Assembly: GCA_040882255.1 (NCBI GenBank)
Contig: JBBEBP010000023.1
Coordinates: 237,765-301,764, forward strand
Direction of reading: 5' to 3'
DNA length: 64,000 bases
DNA from: PWQG01 sp040882255
GTDB lineage: Bacteria > Pseudomonadota > Gammaproteobacteria > Pseudomonadales > Pseudohongiellaceae
Numbering within the stretch: position 1 is the stretch's first letter; every line of letters starts with the position of its first letter. Under the pieces are notes generated by a model that saw only the letters and a list, made by a program, of their open reading frames with translations, was not told the DNA's origin and did not search any database. A program made the position numbers and the translations under genes. Shown here piece by piece: positions 26,419 to 33,934 of the stretch.

Positions 26419-27078
26419 TCAATCTTCCATTTCTTCATATTCCGGCGCTGATCGAAGGCCTTCGCGGGTTACGTCAATCCGCAGTTCGATCTCATCAGAA
26501 TGATTTGACAAGGTAACATCATCCCAGCCAATGGCTACGGATTTCTCACCCATGCCCAGGAATCCACCGACGCCCACGATGATAGCGACGATCTGACCGT
26601 TTTCGTCTATGATCAGATCATCCACCGGACCTACATCCTCATCACCGTTAGTACTGACTTCGGCACCGATCAGGTCGTCAGCCTGTATGCCATTGGCAGG
26701 CGCAGAAGCCATGAAACCGCGGTTCTCCTTGCGAGACTGATCGCGCATGTTCCGTTGATTCCCCACCGCCTGCGAATCAGACTGACCGGCCCGCTGTGTG
26801 CTTTCGTCTTGTCGTGTGGTCAAGGGAGTGGATCGCGTGGTGCTCTGATCACTTTGCGTACGACGTTGGTCGTGATCGAGATCCTGATCGGTAACCAGTG
26901 AGGCATTTCGATCACGCTGCGTACGCTGCTGCTCGGCACGACGAGCATCACGGTCAGATGATTGCTGTGCACGATCAGTATCGCGGTCAGATGGTTGCTG
27001 AGCAAGTACAGCAGTCGAACTCAGCGTTACAGCCGGTATGACTAATGCATAAAAGGCCAGTGGTAGTAATTTGTTCAT
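26419..27078 (-). CDS. PRC-barrel domain exported protein (copy 1)
   Basis: The 219-residue protein has a signal peptide (PLAFYALVIPAVTLSSTAVLA), then a highly charged, Arg/Asp/Gln-rich low-complexity region (residues ~27-115). The C-terminal PRC-barrel domain follows: DLIGAEVSTNGDEDVGPVDDL, then IVAIIVGVGGFLGMGEKSVAIGW. It is a paralogue of the gene at 40075-40704. Such proteins are periplasmic and stress-associated; the molecular role is not established. The preceding AAGGAG leader supports the start at 27078. Confidence 0.85.
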   Translation of the reverse strand: MNKLLPLAFYALVIPAVTLSSTAVLAQQPSDRDTDRAQQSSDRDARRAEQQRTQRDRNASLVTDQDLDHDQRRTQSDQSTTRSTPLTTRQDESTQRAGQSDSQAVGNQRNMRDQSRKENRGFMASAPANGIQADDLIGAEVSTNGDEDVGPVDDLIIDENGQIVAIIVGVGGFLGMGEKSVAIGWDDVTLSNHSDEIELRIDVTREGLRSAPEYEEMED

Positions 27079-27412
27079 AGGAAACTCCTTGGAATATAAC
27101 GTATCAGCCGGGCAAGTAGTCGCCCTGCTTCATTGCGCCATAGCGCACCTGCCTGCCCGGCGTTATTACCGAACAGGTGTCTGAATCGCCACAGAACATG
27201 GAATTCAGCATGTAGCCATACACTAGTGATTTTTTTTATACCGGTCGGTTCGGTTTCCAACCAAGAACTTTTCTTTCCCGGTTAACCAGCCCCCGAAAGA
27301 AAGATTTCTATTGCGGAGTCTGGCCACCCATGCCAGCGGTACCGCACAGACAAGGCAGAGCCCGGAACGCAAACTGGTCATTGACTCTGTATTTTACCTT
27401 GAGGGATTCCCC
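27079..27412. other. Divergent intergenic region
   Basis: These 334 bases separate divergent genes: the PRC-barrel gene (minus) and the Pmp3-like gene (plus). The T-tract at about 27231 (gatttttttta) is conspicuous. No RNA gene or repeat was found. Confidence 0.4.
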
Positions 27413-27586
27413 ATGGCCGTTACTGCAACCGATCCGATCAAGCTTCTCTTTGCCATCCTCTTGCCGCCGCTAGGTGTTTTCCTGGAGGTCGGCCTGAAAG
27501 GTCACTTCTGGCTGAATATCCTGTTGACGTTGCTGGGGTTCATTCCCGGAATTATTCATGCCCTGTACGTTATTCTGAAGCACTAA
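27413..27586 (+). CDS. YqaE/Pmp3 family membrane protein
   Basis: This 57-residue proteolipid has two hydrophobic segments (LLFAILLPPLGVFLEVGL and WLNILLTLLGFIPGIIHALYVI) with the PPLGVFLEVG motif of the Pmp3/YqaE family. These small proteins modulate membrane potential or stress tolerance in other organisms. The start at 27413 follows a GAGGG site nearby. A DUF421 gene follows 32 bases on. Confidence 0.85.
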   Translation: MAVTATDPIKLLFAILLPPLGVFLEVGLKGHFWLNILLTLLGFIPGIIHALYVILKH

Positions 27587-27618
27587 CGCGATGGCCGGGC
27601 ACATACTGGATCAAAAAG

Positions 27619-28152
27619 ATGCTTTTTAACGGATGGGAGAATCTGCTCCGAGTCCTTGCCGTGGGCGGGCTGGCCTATATTGCGATTGTAATATTTTTGC
27701 GACTTTCGGGTAAGCGAACGCTCTCCAAAATGAATGCCTACGACCTGATCGTGACTGTCGCACTAGGCTCTACGCTCGCGACCGTACTGCTCTCAAGGGA
27801 CGTCACGCTGGCCGAGGGGATGACGGCCTTTGCGCTGCTCATCGGCCTGCAGTTCGTCGTCACCTGGTCCAGTGTTCGTGCGCGGTGGGTGCGAAAGTTG
27901 GCAACGGGGAAGCCCGTGCTGCTGCTTTACTCCGGGAAATTTCTGCCAGCAGCCCTGCTGCAAGCCCGGGTAACGGAGGACGAAGTCCGGGCGGCGGTTC
28001 GCTCGGCCGCGATCAACTCACTGGACAAGGTACATGCGGTCGTGCTGGAGACGGACGGCTCCTTCAGCGTTGTGCGCCCGGGCGGGGGCGAACATGATTC
28101 CAGCCTGATCGGCGTCGACGGCCTGGAAGAATACAGCGAGTCCTCCGAATAG
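27619..28152 (+). CDS. DUF421 (YetF-like) membrane protein
   Basis: The 177-residue protein has three transmembrane segments in the first ~85 residues and then a soluble domain. The conserved FLRLSGKRTLSKMNAYDLIV region and the later KPVLLLYSGKF are typical of DUF421/YetF family membrane proteins. The function is unknown; YetF-type proteins are stress- or spore-associated in firmicutes. It sits in a plus-strand series with Pmp3-like and ferritin-like genes. Confidence 0.85.
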   Translation: MLFNGWENLLRVLAVGGLAYIAIVIFLRLSGKRTLSKMNAYDLIVTVALGSTLATVLLSRDVTLAEGMTAFALLIGLQFVVTWSSVRARWVRKLATGKPVLLLYSGKFLPAALLQARVTEDEVRAAVRSAAINSLDKVHAVVLETDGSFSVVRPGGGEHDSSLIGVDGLEEYSESSE

Positions 28153-28311
28153 TCATCCCCGGCGGTATGTGTGCAACTGCACCGACTCTGTCGGCCGGCG
28201 GATCCTACCATTCGAACTACAGAACGTACGATACAGTGCAGTTCTCTCAACGGACCCTGATCAATCAACGTGCCTCTTGGCACGCGCCGAGCCACTATCC
28301 TGGAGGCAGCC

Positions 28312-28935
28312 ATGAAAAAGCAACCCTATATCAAAAAACAGCTTCACGAGCTGCTGTATCAAGCGCTAGAGACAGAACGCGGAGGTGTAAAGATTTACGA
28401 AACCGCGCTTTCCTGTGCGCAAAACAAGGATCTCAAAGGGGAGTGGGAGGAGTACCTCGAGCAAACGCGTAACCACGAGCAGATACTGCTGAAGGTATTC
28501 GAAGAACTGGAGCTGGATCCGGATACAGTATCCCCCGGCCGGGAGGTCGTGGCCCACATCGGCGATTCACTGGTGACCGCGATGGAAATGGCGAAGGCAA
28601 GGGGCAGCGCGGCGGCAGCGCAACTGGTGGCCGGCGAGTGTGTGGTGCTGGCCGAGACCAAGGACCACCAGAACTGGGAGCTGATCGGGCATCTGGCCGA
28701 GCATGGCCAGGGCGAAGACACCGCCGCACTGATGACCGCGTTCGAATCCGTCGGACAGGAAGAGGACCATCATCTCTACCACACCAGGGGTTTTCTCCGC
28801 GAATTGTGGATCGAATCGCTCGGGTTGCATGCAGTTTTGCCGCCTCCGGAGGAAGTAAAAAAGGTCGAAACTGCGATCGGCGCCGCGAGGGCGTCGAACC
28901 TGCGCGATGACATGGCGAAAGCGAGGCATTGTTGA
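28312..28935 (+). CDS. Ferritin-like domain protein
   Basis: The 207-residue helical protein reads as a four-helix bundle: ETERGGVKIYETAL, LEQTRNHEQILLKVFEEL, VLAETKDHQNWELIG and FESVGQEEDHHLYH contain paired Glu/His of the type used for diiron binding. It resembles the small ferritin-like proteins common in stress loci. Activity (iron storage or oxidase-like) is unproven. The start is the ATG at 28312 after TGGAGG. The next gene begins 17 bases later, and the two may be cotranscribed. Confidence 0.72.
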   Translation: MKKQPYIKKQLHELLYQALETERGGVKIYETALSCAQNKDLKGEWEEYLEQTRNHEQILLKVFEELELDPDTVSPGREVVAHIGDSLVTAMEMAKARGSAAAAQLVAGECVVLAETKDHQNWELIGHLAEHGQGEDTAALMTAFESVGQEEDHHLYHTRGFLRELWIESLGLHAVLPPPEEVKKVETAIGAARASNLRDDMAKARHC

Positions 28936-28952
28936 AAGCCAGGGGAATACAG

Positions 28953-30281
28953 ATGAATGAGCGGCTATCCGGGTTTATTCGGGCTGAGTTAGAACCGATT
29001 CTTCAGGACTGGGAAGAATTTGCCAAAACCCTTTTCAATACCACGCATATGAGTAAAAGCGGACTTCGCGATCACGCCAGCGATATGCTTCTGGTCATTG
29101 CCGACGATCTCGATTCCCGACAGAACAAAAAGCAACAGGCTGCCAAATCGAAAGGCTGCGGGCCAGACGATGGAGAGACGTCCTGGGCGGAAGTACACGG
29201 TGTCGATCGACAGACCAGCGGTTTCAGTGTCATGGAGACAGTTTCCGAATTCCGGGCCCTGCGGGCAAGCGTGGTATCGCACTGGACTAAAGCGCATCCT
29301 GCGATTACCGAACAACATCTTGAGGACCTTACCCGATTTCATGAAGCCATTGACCAGGCGGTCGCGGAATCTCTGGAGCACTACGCAACCGCCAAGGAGA
29401 TGGAGACGCGACTGTTCGGTGCGGTACTGATCGCCTCGCCTGATCCGATCTATGTGCTGGATCTCCAGGGCCGATTCATCTACGCGAATGAGGCCACTGC
29501 CAACCTTTTTGCTCTCCATTCCAGAGAAATTATTGGAAAATCCGTATTTGACCCGGAGTTCTCCTTTACTTCTGACCTGCGGCGTAACCTGGAAAAGGTA
29601 GTGTCCGAGCAGTCCGATTACCGGGGCCACTTCACCCACACCTTTGCCTCCGGCCAGGGAGAAAGGTTCGAATATCTACTGGCACCTGTTCTTGATGAGG
29701 ATCGAGAAACCGAAGCCACGGTATGCATGTTCCGTGATGTTACCGAACGGGCACTCGCCGAAGAAAAAATATGGTACAACGCCCACCATGATCTTCTGAC
29801 CGGGCTGCCGAATCGGCGTCTTTTCCTGGACCGCCTTGATCAGGAGGTCAAACACGCAAAGCGCAGCACCCTTCCGCTTTGCGTGCTGTTCATGGATGTT
29901 GATGGCTTCAAGGAAGTTAACGATACCTTCGGCCACGAGGCGGGCGACCGTTTATTGGCTGAAGCTGCGCAACGCCTCACTGATTGCGTACGAGAGCACG
30001 ATACAGTGGCCCGTCTGGGCGGCGATGAATTTACCGTAATTCTTACCGACACAAAGCAACGCAATAATGTTGAGCTTGTGGCCAGAAATATTATTGCTGC
30101 ACTCGCGGTGCCTTTTCACATAGCGCATAAGCCAGTACAGATCTCCGTGAGCATTGGGGCGGCCCGCTACCCATACGACGCCTCTTCTCCAGTCACTTTG
30201 CTACAGGCTGCGGATCAAGCCATGTATAAAGCCAAGAAATCCGGAGAGAATCGCATGATATTTTTCGACCGCGACGAGTAA
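28953..30281 (+). CDS. RsbRD-PAS-GGDEF diguanylate cyclase
   Basis: The 442-residue protein has an RsbRD-type helical sensor region (residues 1-~150; EFRALRASVVSHW is characteristic), a PAS domain (about 160-275), and a GGDEF domain. The GGDEF signature is at about residue 356 and the RxxD feedback site (REHD) is five residues earlier. It should make c-di-GMP under stress signals. The ATG at 28953 is preferred over a TTG at 28929 because of the AGGGGAAT site. It ends 10 bases before the sugar dehydrogenase gene. Fully intact. Confidence 0.9.
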   Translation: MNERLSGFIRAELEPILQDWEEFAKTLFNTTHMSKSGLRDHASDMLLVIADDLDSRQNKKQQAAKSKGCGPDDGETSWAEVHGVDRQTSGFSVMETVSEFRALRASVVSHWTKAHPAITEQHLEDLTRFHEAIDQAVAESLEHYATAKEMETRLFGAVLIASPDPIYVLDLQGRFIYANEATANLFALHSREIIGKSVFDPEFSFTSDLRRNLEKVVSEQSDYRGHFTHTFASGQGERFEYLLAPVLDEDRETEATVCMFRDVTERALAEEKIWYNAHHDLLTGLPNRRLFLDRLDQEVKHAKRSTLPLCVLFMDVDGFKEVNDTFGHEAGDRLLAEAAQRLTDCVREHDTVARLGGDEFTVILTDTKQRNNVELVARNIIAALAVPFHIAHKPVQISVSIGAARYPYDASSPVTLLQAADQAMYKAKKSGENRMIFFDRDE

Positions 30282-30291
30282 GGGAGTTTCC

Positions 30292-31983
30292 ATGGGCAAA
30301 CCCGGAATTCGCACTCTGCTGGACTCCGCCGTCAACAGTCTGGTTCCGTGGATGACAGCAGCACTCGCATCCGCGTTTGCCACGTCGCTGATCCAGTCAC
30401 AGATGAATCTGGGGAACCTGGTCTCGATGGGCGCCCCCTTGACGTTTTCGGCCTGGTGGAGAACCAACCTGCATGACCTGATGACGTTCATGCCGTTCTT
30501 TGCGGTCATATCCGGAAGCGCTTTTCTTGGCGCCTTTGCGGTCGCGTCATGGCCCACCCATCGTTGGCCAAAACATCGGTGCCTCTTGTACAGCGTCGCC
30601 GGATTCGCAGGCATTTTCGCCGCACTGCTGTTGACAAATCGCCTCTTTCCGCTCGCCACATTGATCGCCGCCACACGACATTTGACGGGCAACCTTCTGG
30701 TGCTAACGACCGGCGCGCTGGGTGGATGGATCTTCTGCAAGATGCGCCCCGGCAACCGGCTGACGGGTGTGCTGGACCGCTCCGGGAAACCCGTCATCGC
30801 CCGGTCAGTGGCCTTACTGCTTATCCCCCCCGCCTTCATTGCCAGCAGCTTCATGATCCATAGAACCATGATGCCGGAAAGGGAGATACCACTGAGCGAC
30901 TACGAGGGGCTGGACTATCGGGCGGAAGTGATCGCGGGTGGGCTGGCTCATCCCTGGGGCATTGCCTTTCTCCCGGATGGGAGAAAGCTGATCAGCGAGC
31001 TGTCCGGCGGGGTGCGAATCGTTGAATCCGATGGAGCATTGCTGCTGGAACCTTTACGTGGCGTGCCCGAGATCATGGAGTTGGGACAGGGCGGATTGCT
31101 GGATATCGCCATCTCGCCGAACTTCGAGGAGGACCGGTACGTATTCCTGAGTTACTCCTGTGGGGAAATTACCGCGAGCAACACCTGCCTCAGCCGTTCG
31201 GAACTGCAGGGCAATGAACTGGTCAACACGGAATTGCTGTTCCAGGCCAAGCCGCCCAATGCCACTGCATTACAGTTCGGCTCACGGATCCTCTTCCTCC
31301 CCGACAATACCATGCTTGTCTCCGTCGGAGACGGTTTCGACTTCCGCGAAGAGGCCCAGAACCTGGAGGAACACTACGGGAAACTGCTGCGACTGACGAT
31401 GGATGGCGAAGCGCCACAGGACAATCCGTTCTACGGACAGGAGGGGCACTACCCCGAGATCTATTCCTATGGTCACCGTAACCCGCAGGGCCTGTTCTAC
31501 GATATGGAAACCAACACGCTCTACGAGAGCGAACATGGACCGTATGGGGGTGACGAGATCAATATCGTGGAAATGGGAAAGAACTACGGCTGGCCGGTGA
31601 CCACGCATGGCATCCACTATGCCGGCGATCTTGTCTCCCCGTATAAAAGCCTGCCTTTTGTGGAATCACCCATTTACCATTGGTCCCCGTCTATCGCACC
31701 CTCCGGTATCACCCTGTACCGGGGTAATGAGTTTCCGCAACTGCAGGGGAATCTGCTGGTAAGCGCACTGGGAGGCATGGCTGTCTTCCGGCTACAGTTG
31801 GAAGATGGCCAGGTGGTGAAATCACAACGGATGTTTCATGAGCTGGGTAAACGTATACGGGACATAAAAGTCGGACCCGACGGGGGGTTGTACCTGTTGA
31901 CGGACCATGACCCCGGAGAACTTCTCCGCATCGTTCCCACTGAAGGCCGCGACAATCGCCCACAGGCATCCGTGTGGCATTGA
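30292..31983 (+). CDS. Membrane-anchored PQQ-type sugar dehydrogenase
   Basis: The 563-residue protein has an N-terminal region (about 1-195) of four hydrophobic segments with no enzyme motif, then a soluble aldose-dehydrogenase (YliI-like) beta-propeller. The propeller blocks are GLAHPWGIAFLPDGR, YGHRNPQGLFYD and SEHGPYGGDEINIVE, typical of PQQ-dependent sugar dehydrogenases. The membrane domain may deliver electrons or anchor the propeller in the periplasm. Such enzymes are usually soluble and much shorter, so the fusion is unusual. No quinoprotein accessory genes are nearby. Confidence 0.83.
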   Translation: MGKPGIRTLLDSAVNSLVPWMTAALASAFATSLIQSQMNLGNLVSMGAPLTFSAWWRTNLHDLMTFMPFFAVISGSAFLGAFAVASWPTHRWPKHRCLLYSVAGFAGIFAALLLTNRLFPLATLIAATRHLTGNLLVLTTGALGGWIFCKMRPGNRLTGVLDRSGKPVIARSVALLLIPPAFIASSFMIHRTMMPEREIPLSDYEGLDYRAEVIAGGLAHPWGIAFLPDGRKLISELSGGVRIVESDGALLLEPLRGVPEIMELGQGGLLDIAISPNFEEDRYVFLSYSCGEITASNTCLSRSELQGNELVNTELLFQAKPPNATALQFGSRILFLPDNTMLVSVGDGFDFREEAQNLEEHYGKLLRLTMDGEAPQDNPFYGQEGHYPEIYSYGHRNPQGLFYDMETNTLYESEHGPYGGDEINIVEMGKNYGWPVTTHGIHYAGDLVSPYKSLPFVESPIYHWSPSIAPSGITLYRGNEFPQLQGNLLVSALGGMAVFRLQLEDGQVVKSQRMFHELGKRIRDIKVGPDGGLYLLTDHDPGELLRIVPTEGRDNRPQASVWH

Positions 31984-32162
31984 GCAGAACGCTCTCCCCG
32001 AGGGCCTGTTCCCGGTTTTCGCACTGCAGGCTGACTGATCGCCGGATCTGATTCAGTTTTACCCGTGAGTTAATAACGTTTCAACAGATGCTACTGAAGC
32101 CTGAATTTCAAACTTGACTGACTTGCGTTATCGTTATTGCTGTTGTTGCTGGCGAGGGCTCT

Positions 32163-32603
32163 ATGATCTGGCTTCTGGTTGTACACATCATGGCGATACT
32201 GATCTGGTGTGCTTCACTACTGTTTCTTCAGCGTTTGACTGCCGTTCGCTGCCCTTCACGGCAGGAGCCCGGAGACGCGCTGCCCTCCCCTGAGCACGAC
32301 TCCGTGGTGAGGCTGCTGTTCACCCGGGTATCGACGCCGGTAGCATTGCTGGGCATTATTTCCGGCACCTGGGTGTTTCTGCTGCAGGGGAACGTAGACT
32401 TGTGGCTGATTGTAAAGCTGAGCCTGGTTTTATTGCTGGTGATTTGCCACACCGCCAGTGGGGCTCTGATACTGCGGGTGGCGGCCGGGAAAAATGCGAA
32501 ACCCTGGAGCGACTTGCTGACCGTACTATCGACACTATTGATGCTGGCAATCGTATGGACCGTGCTTGCCAAACCGGGTCGGGGGGAGCTGCTATGGATC
32601 TGA
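32163..32603 (+). CDS. CopD-like membrane protein of oxidase cluster
   Basis: The 146-residue membrane protein has four hydrophobic segments and a loop. Histidines (VHIMAILIW, LVICHTASG) sit in the membrane segments, similar to CopD/heme-copper accessory proteins found beside CtaG-type oxidase clusters. It probably helps copper handling for the oxidase at 33155-37342; the assignment is structural rather than motif-specific. It is convergent with a DUF2231 gene. Confidence 0.55.
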   Translation: MIWLLVVHIMAILIWCASLLFLQRLTAVRCPSRQEPGDALPSPEHDSVVRLLFTRVSTPVALLGIISGTWVFLLQGNVDLWLIVKLSLVLLLVICHTASGALILRVAAGKNAKPWSDLLTVLSTLLMLAIVWTVLAKPGRGELLWI

Positions 32604-32614
32604 GAATGTATCGG

Positions 32615-33106
32615 TCAGCCCGCAGACCGATCGGGTTCGGTCTCATGAAGGTCCACGCCGACTGCGTGTTCATAAACCATCTGCCCTCCCAAAAAGCTGG
32701 TTACGGCAATCAGCAGTACGCTGATGCCAGACAGATAAACACCCCAGGGCAGTATCGCGGCATCAGGTGCAGTGCTGAAGCGCAGCAACCAGTTCAATGC
32801 AGCCAGCGACAGCAACATCACTGCCAGGACAGCATGGCACCAGCCGATGATCAATTGCCGGATACGTCTCACCAGCAGCATGTCGAGCAGGCCGGCGGTA
32901 CCGGATATCACGCCCCCTGCAGCACCAATCCCCGCCAGCCACAGGCTTCCCCGTGCCCAGAAGTAGTCTTCTGTCATGATGTAGGCAATATCGGTTGCCA
33001 ACACGCTGAACAGAGCGGCTACCGGGAAATGGATCAACGCCGGATGCAAAGGATGGCCAAAAATGGCGACTCGGCTGTTAATCGAGGTAAGAGCTCTGTT
33101 AGGCAT
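32615..33106 (-). CDS. DUF2231 membrane protein
   Basis: The 163-residue protein begins with FGHPLHPALIHFPVAALF, the diagnostic start of DUF2231 membrane proteins, and has four transmembrane segments. The family function is unproven; it is often found near oxidases. It is minus-strand between two plus-strand oxidase-cluster genes, so it is probably separately transcribed. Confidence 0.9.
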   Translation of the reverse strand: MPNRALTSINSRVAIFGHPLHPALIHFPVAALFSVLATDIAYIMTEDYFWARGSLWLAGIGAAGGVISGTAGLLDMLLVRRIRQLIIGWCHAVLAVMLLSLAALNWLLRFSTAPDAAILPWGVYLSGISVLLIAVTSFLGGQMVYEHAVGVDLHETEPDRSAG

Positions 33107-33154
33107 AATGACAAAACCACCATTTGGCGACTCGGTAGAGGCAGCTTATCAGGC

Positions 33155-33934
33155 TTGAAGTCGAACATCACCCTGATCTCCAGTATGGGGCTGGGTGCAT
33201 GCAGCGGTCCGTTATCGACGCTGGATCCTGCCGGCCCATCGGCGCAATCGGTATCGGTGTTGTCGTGGATCATGCTGGTATTTCTCACCCTGGTGCTCGC
33301 GGCAGTAACAGCCCTGTGGTTGTATGCCGTGTATCGGCAACCGACGCCAGCCGCGCAGGGGATCGACCTTGCTGACAACGACAGCAAACTGACTCGACAG
33401 CACGCAGTCTGGATCATTGGCGGCGGCCTCGTATTTCCCACGGTGTCGATGTTGATTCTACTGGCTGTCAGTATTCCGGTCGGCAACCTTATGTCAGGTC
33501 TGCCGTCGGAAGCCGATCAGGCCTTGCGGATACAGGTCACGGCGCATCAATGGCGGTGGCAGATAGACTACCTCGACGGCACCAGCGACAACAATCTGGC
33601 GAGTACACAAAATGCACTACATATTCCGGTGAATGCACCGGTTCATCTGTATTTATCCAGTGCCGATGTCATTCATTCTTTCTGGGTGCCGCGCCTGGCG
33701 GGCAAGCTTGATATGATACCCGGGCGAACCAATGAGTTAAGGATTCAGGCTGACGAACCGGGTGTCTATCCTGGTCTGTGTGCCGAGTTTTGCGGTCTGG
33801 CACATGCCACGATGCGGTTTGCGGTTCACGTACATAGCCGCGACGACTTTAATCAATGGATCGACAGCCAGCGGCAGCAAGTTGACACCGTGCGACTGGA
33901 ACTACTACAAGGCGAGGTGCCAAGTGGAGAATGA
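33155..33934 (+). CDS. coxB: Cytochrome c oxidase subunit II (lipoprotein)
   Basis: This 259-residue subunit begins at a TTG (33155), giving KSNITLISSMGLGAC, a lipobox-ending signal peptide (LGAC); upstream frame is antisense to the DUF2231 gene. Two membrane segments follow (VLSWIMLVFLTLVLAAVTA and GGGLVFPTVSMLILLAV). The CuA site CAEFCGLAHATM (Cys, Glu, Cys, His, Met) lies near residue 210. It has no fused cytochrome c domain. Electrons pass from cytochrome c to CuA and then to subunit I. The stop overlaps the CoxA start. Confidence 0.85.
   Translation: MKSNITLISSMGLGACSGPLSTLDPAGPSAQSVSVLSWIMLVFLTLVLAAVTALWLYAVYRQPTPAAQGIDLADNDSKLTRQHAVWIIGGGLVFPTVSMLILLAVSIPVGNLMSGLPSEADQALRIQVTAHQWRWQIDYLDGTSDNNLASTQNALHIPVNAPVHLYLSSADVIHSFWVPRLAGKLDMIPGRTNELRIQADEPGVYPGLCAEFCGLAHATMRFAVHVHSRDDFNQWIDSQRQQVDTVRLELLQGEVPSGE

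Noticed and set aside
32402..33154. Long upstream extension of the CoxB frame
   Set aside because: It runs antisense to the DUF2231 gene and has no protein-like character; the true start is the lipobox-bearing signal peptide from 33155.
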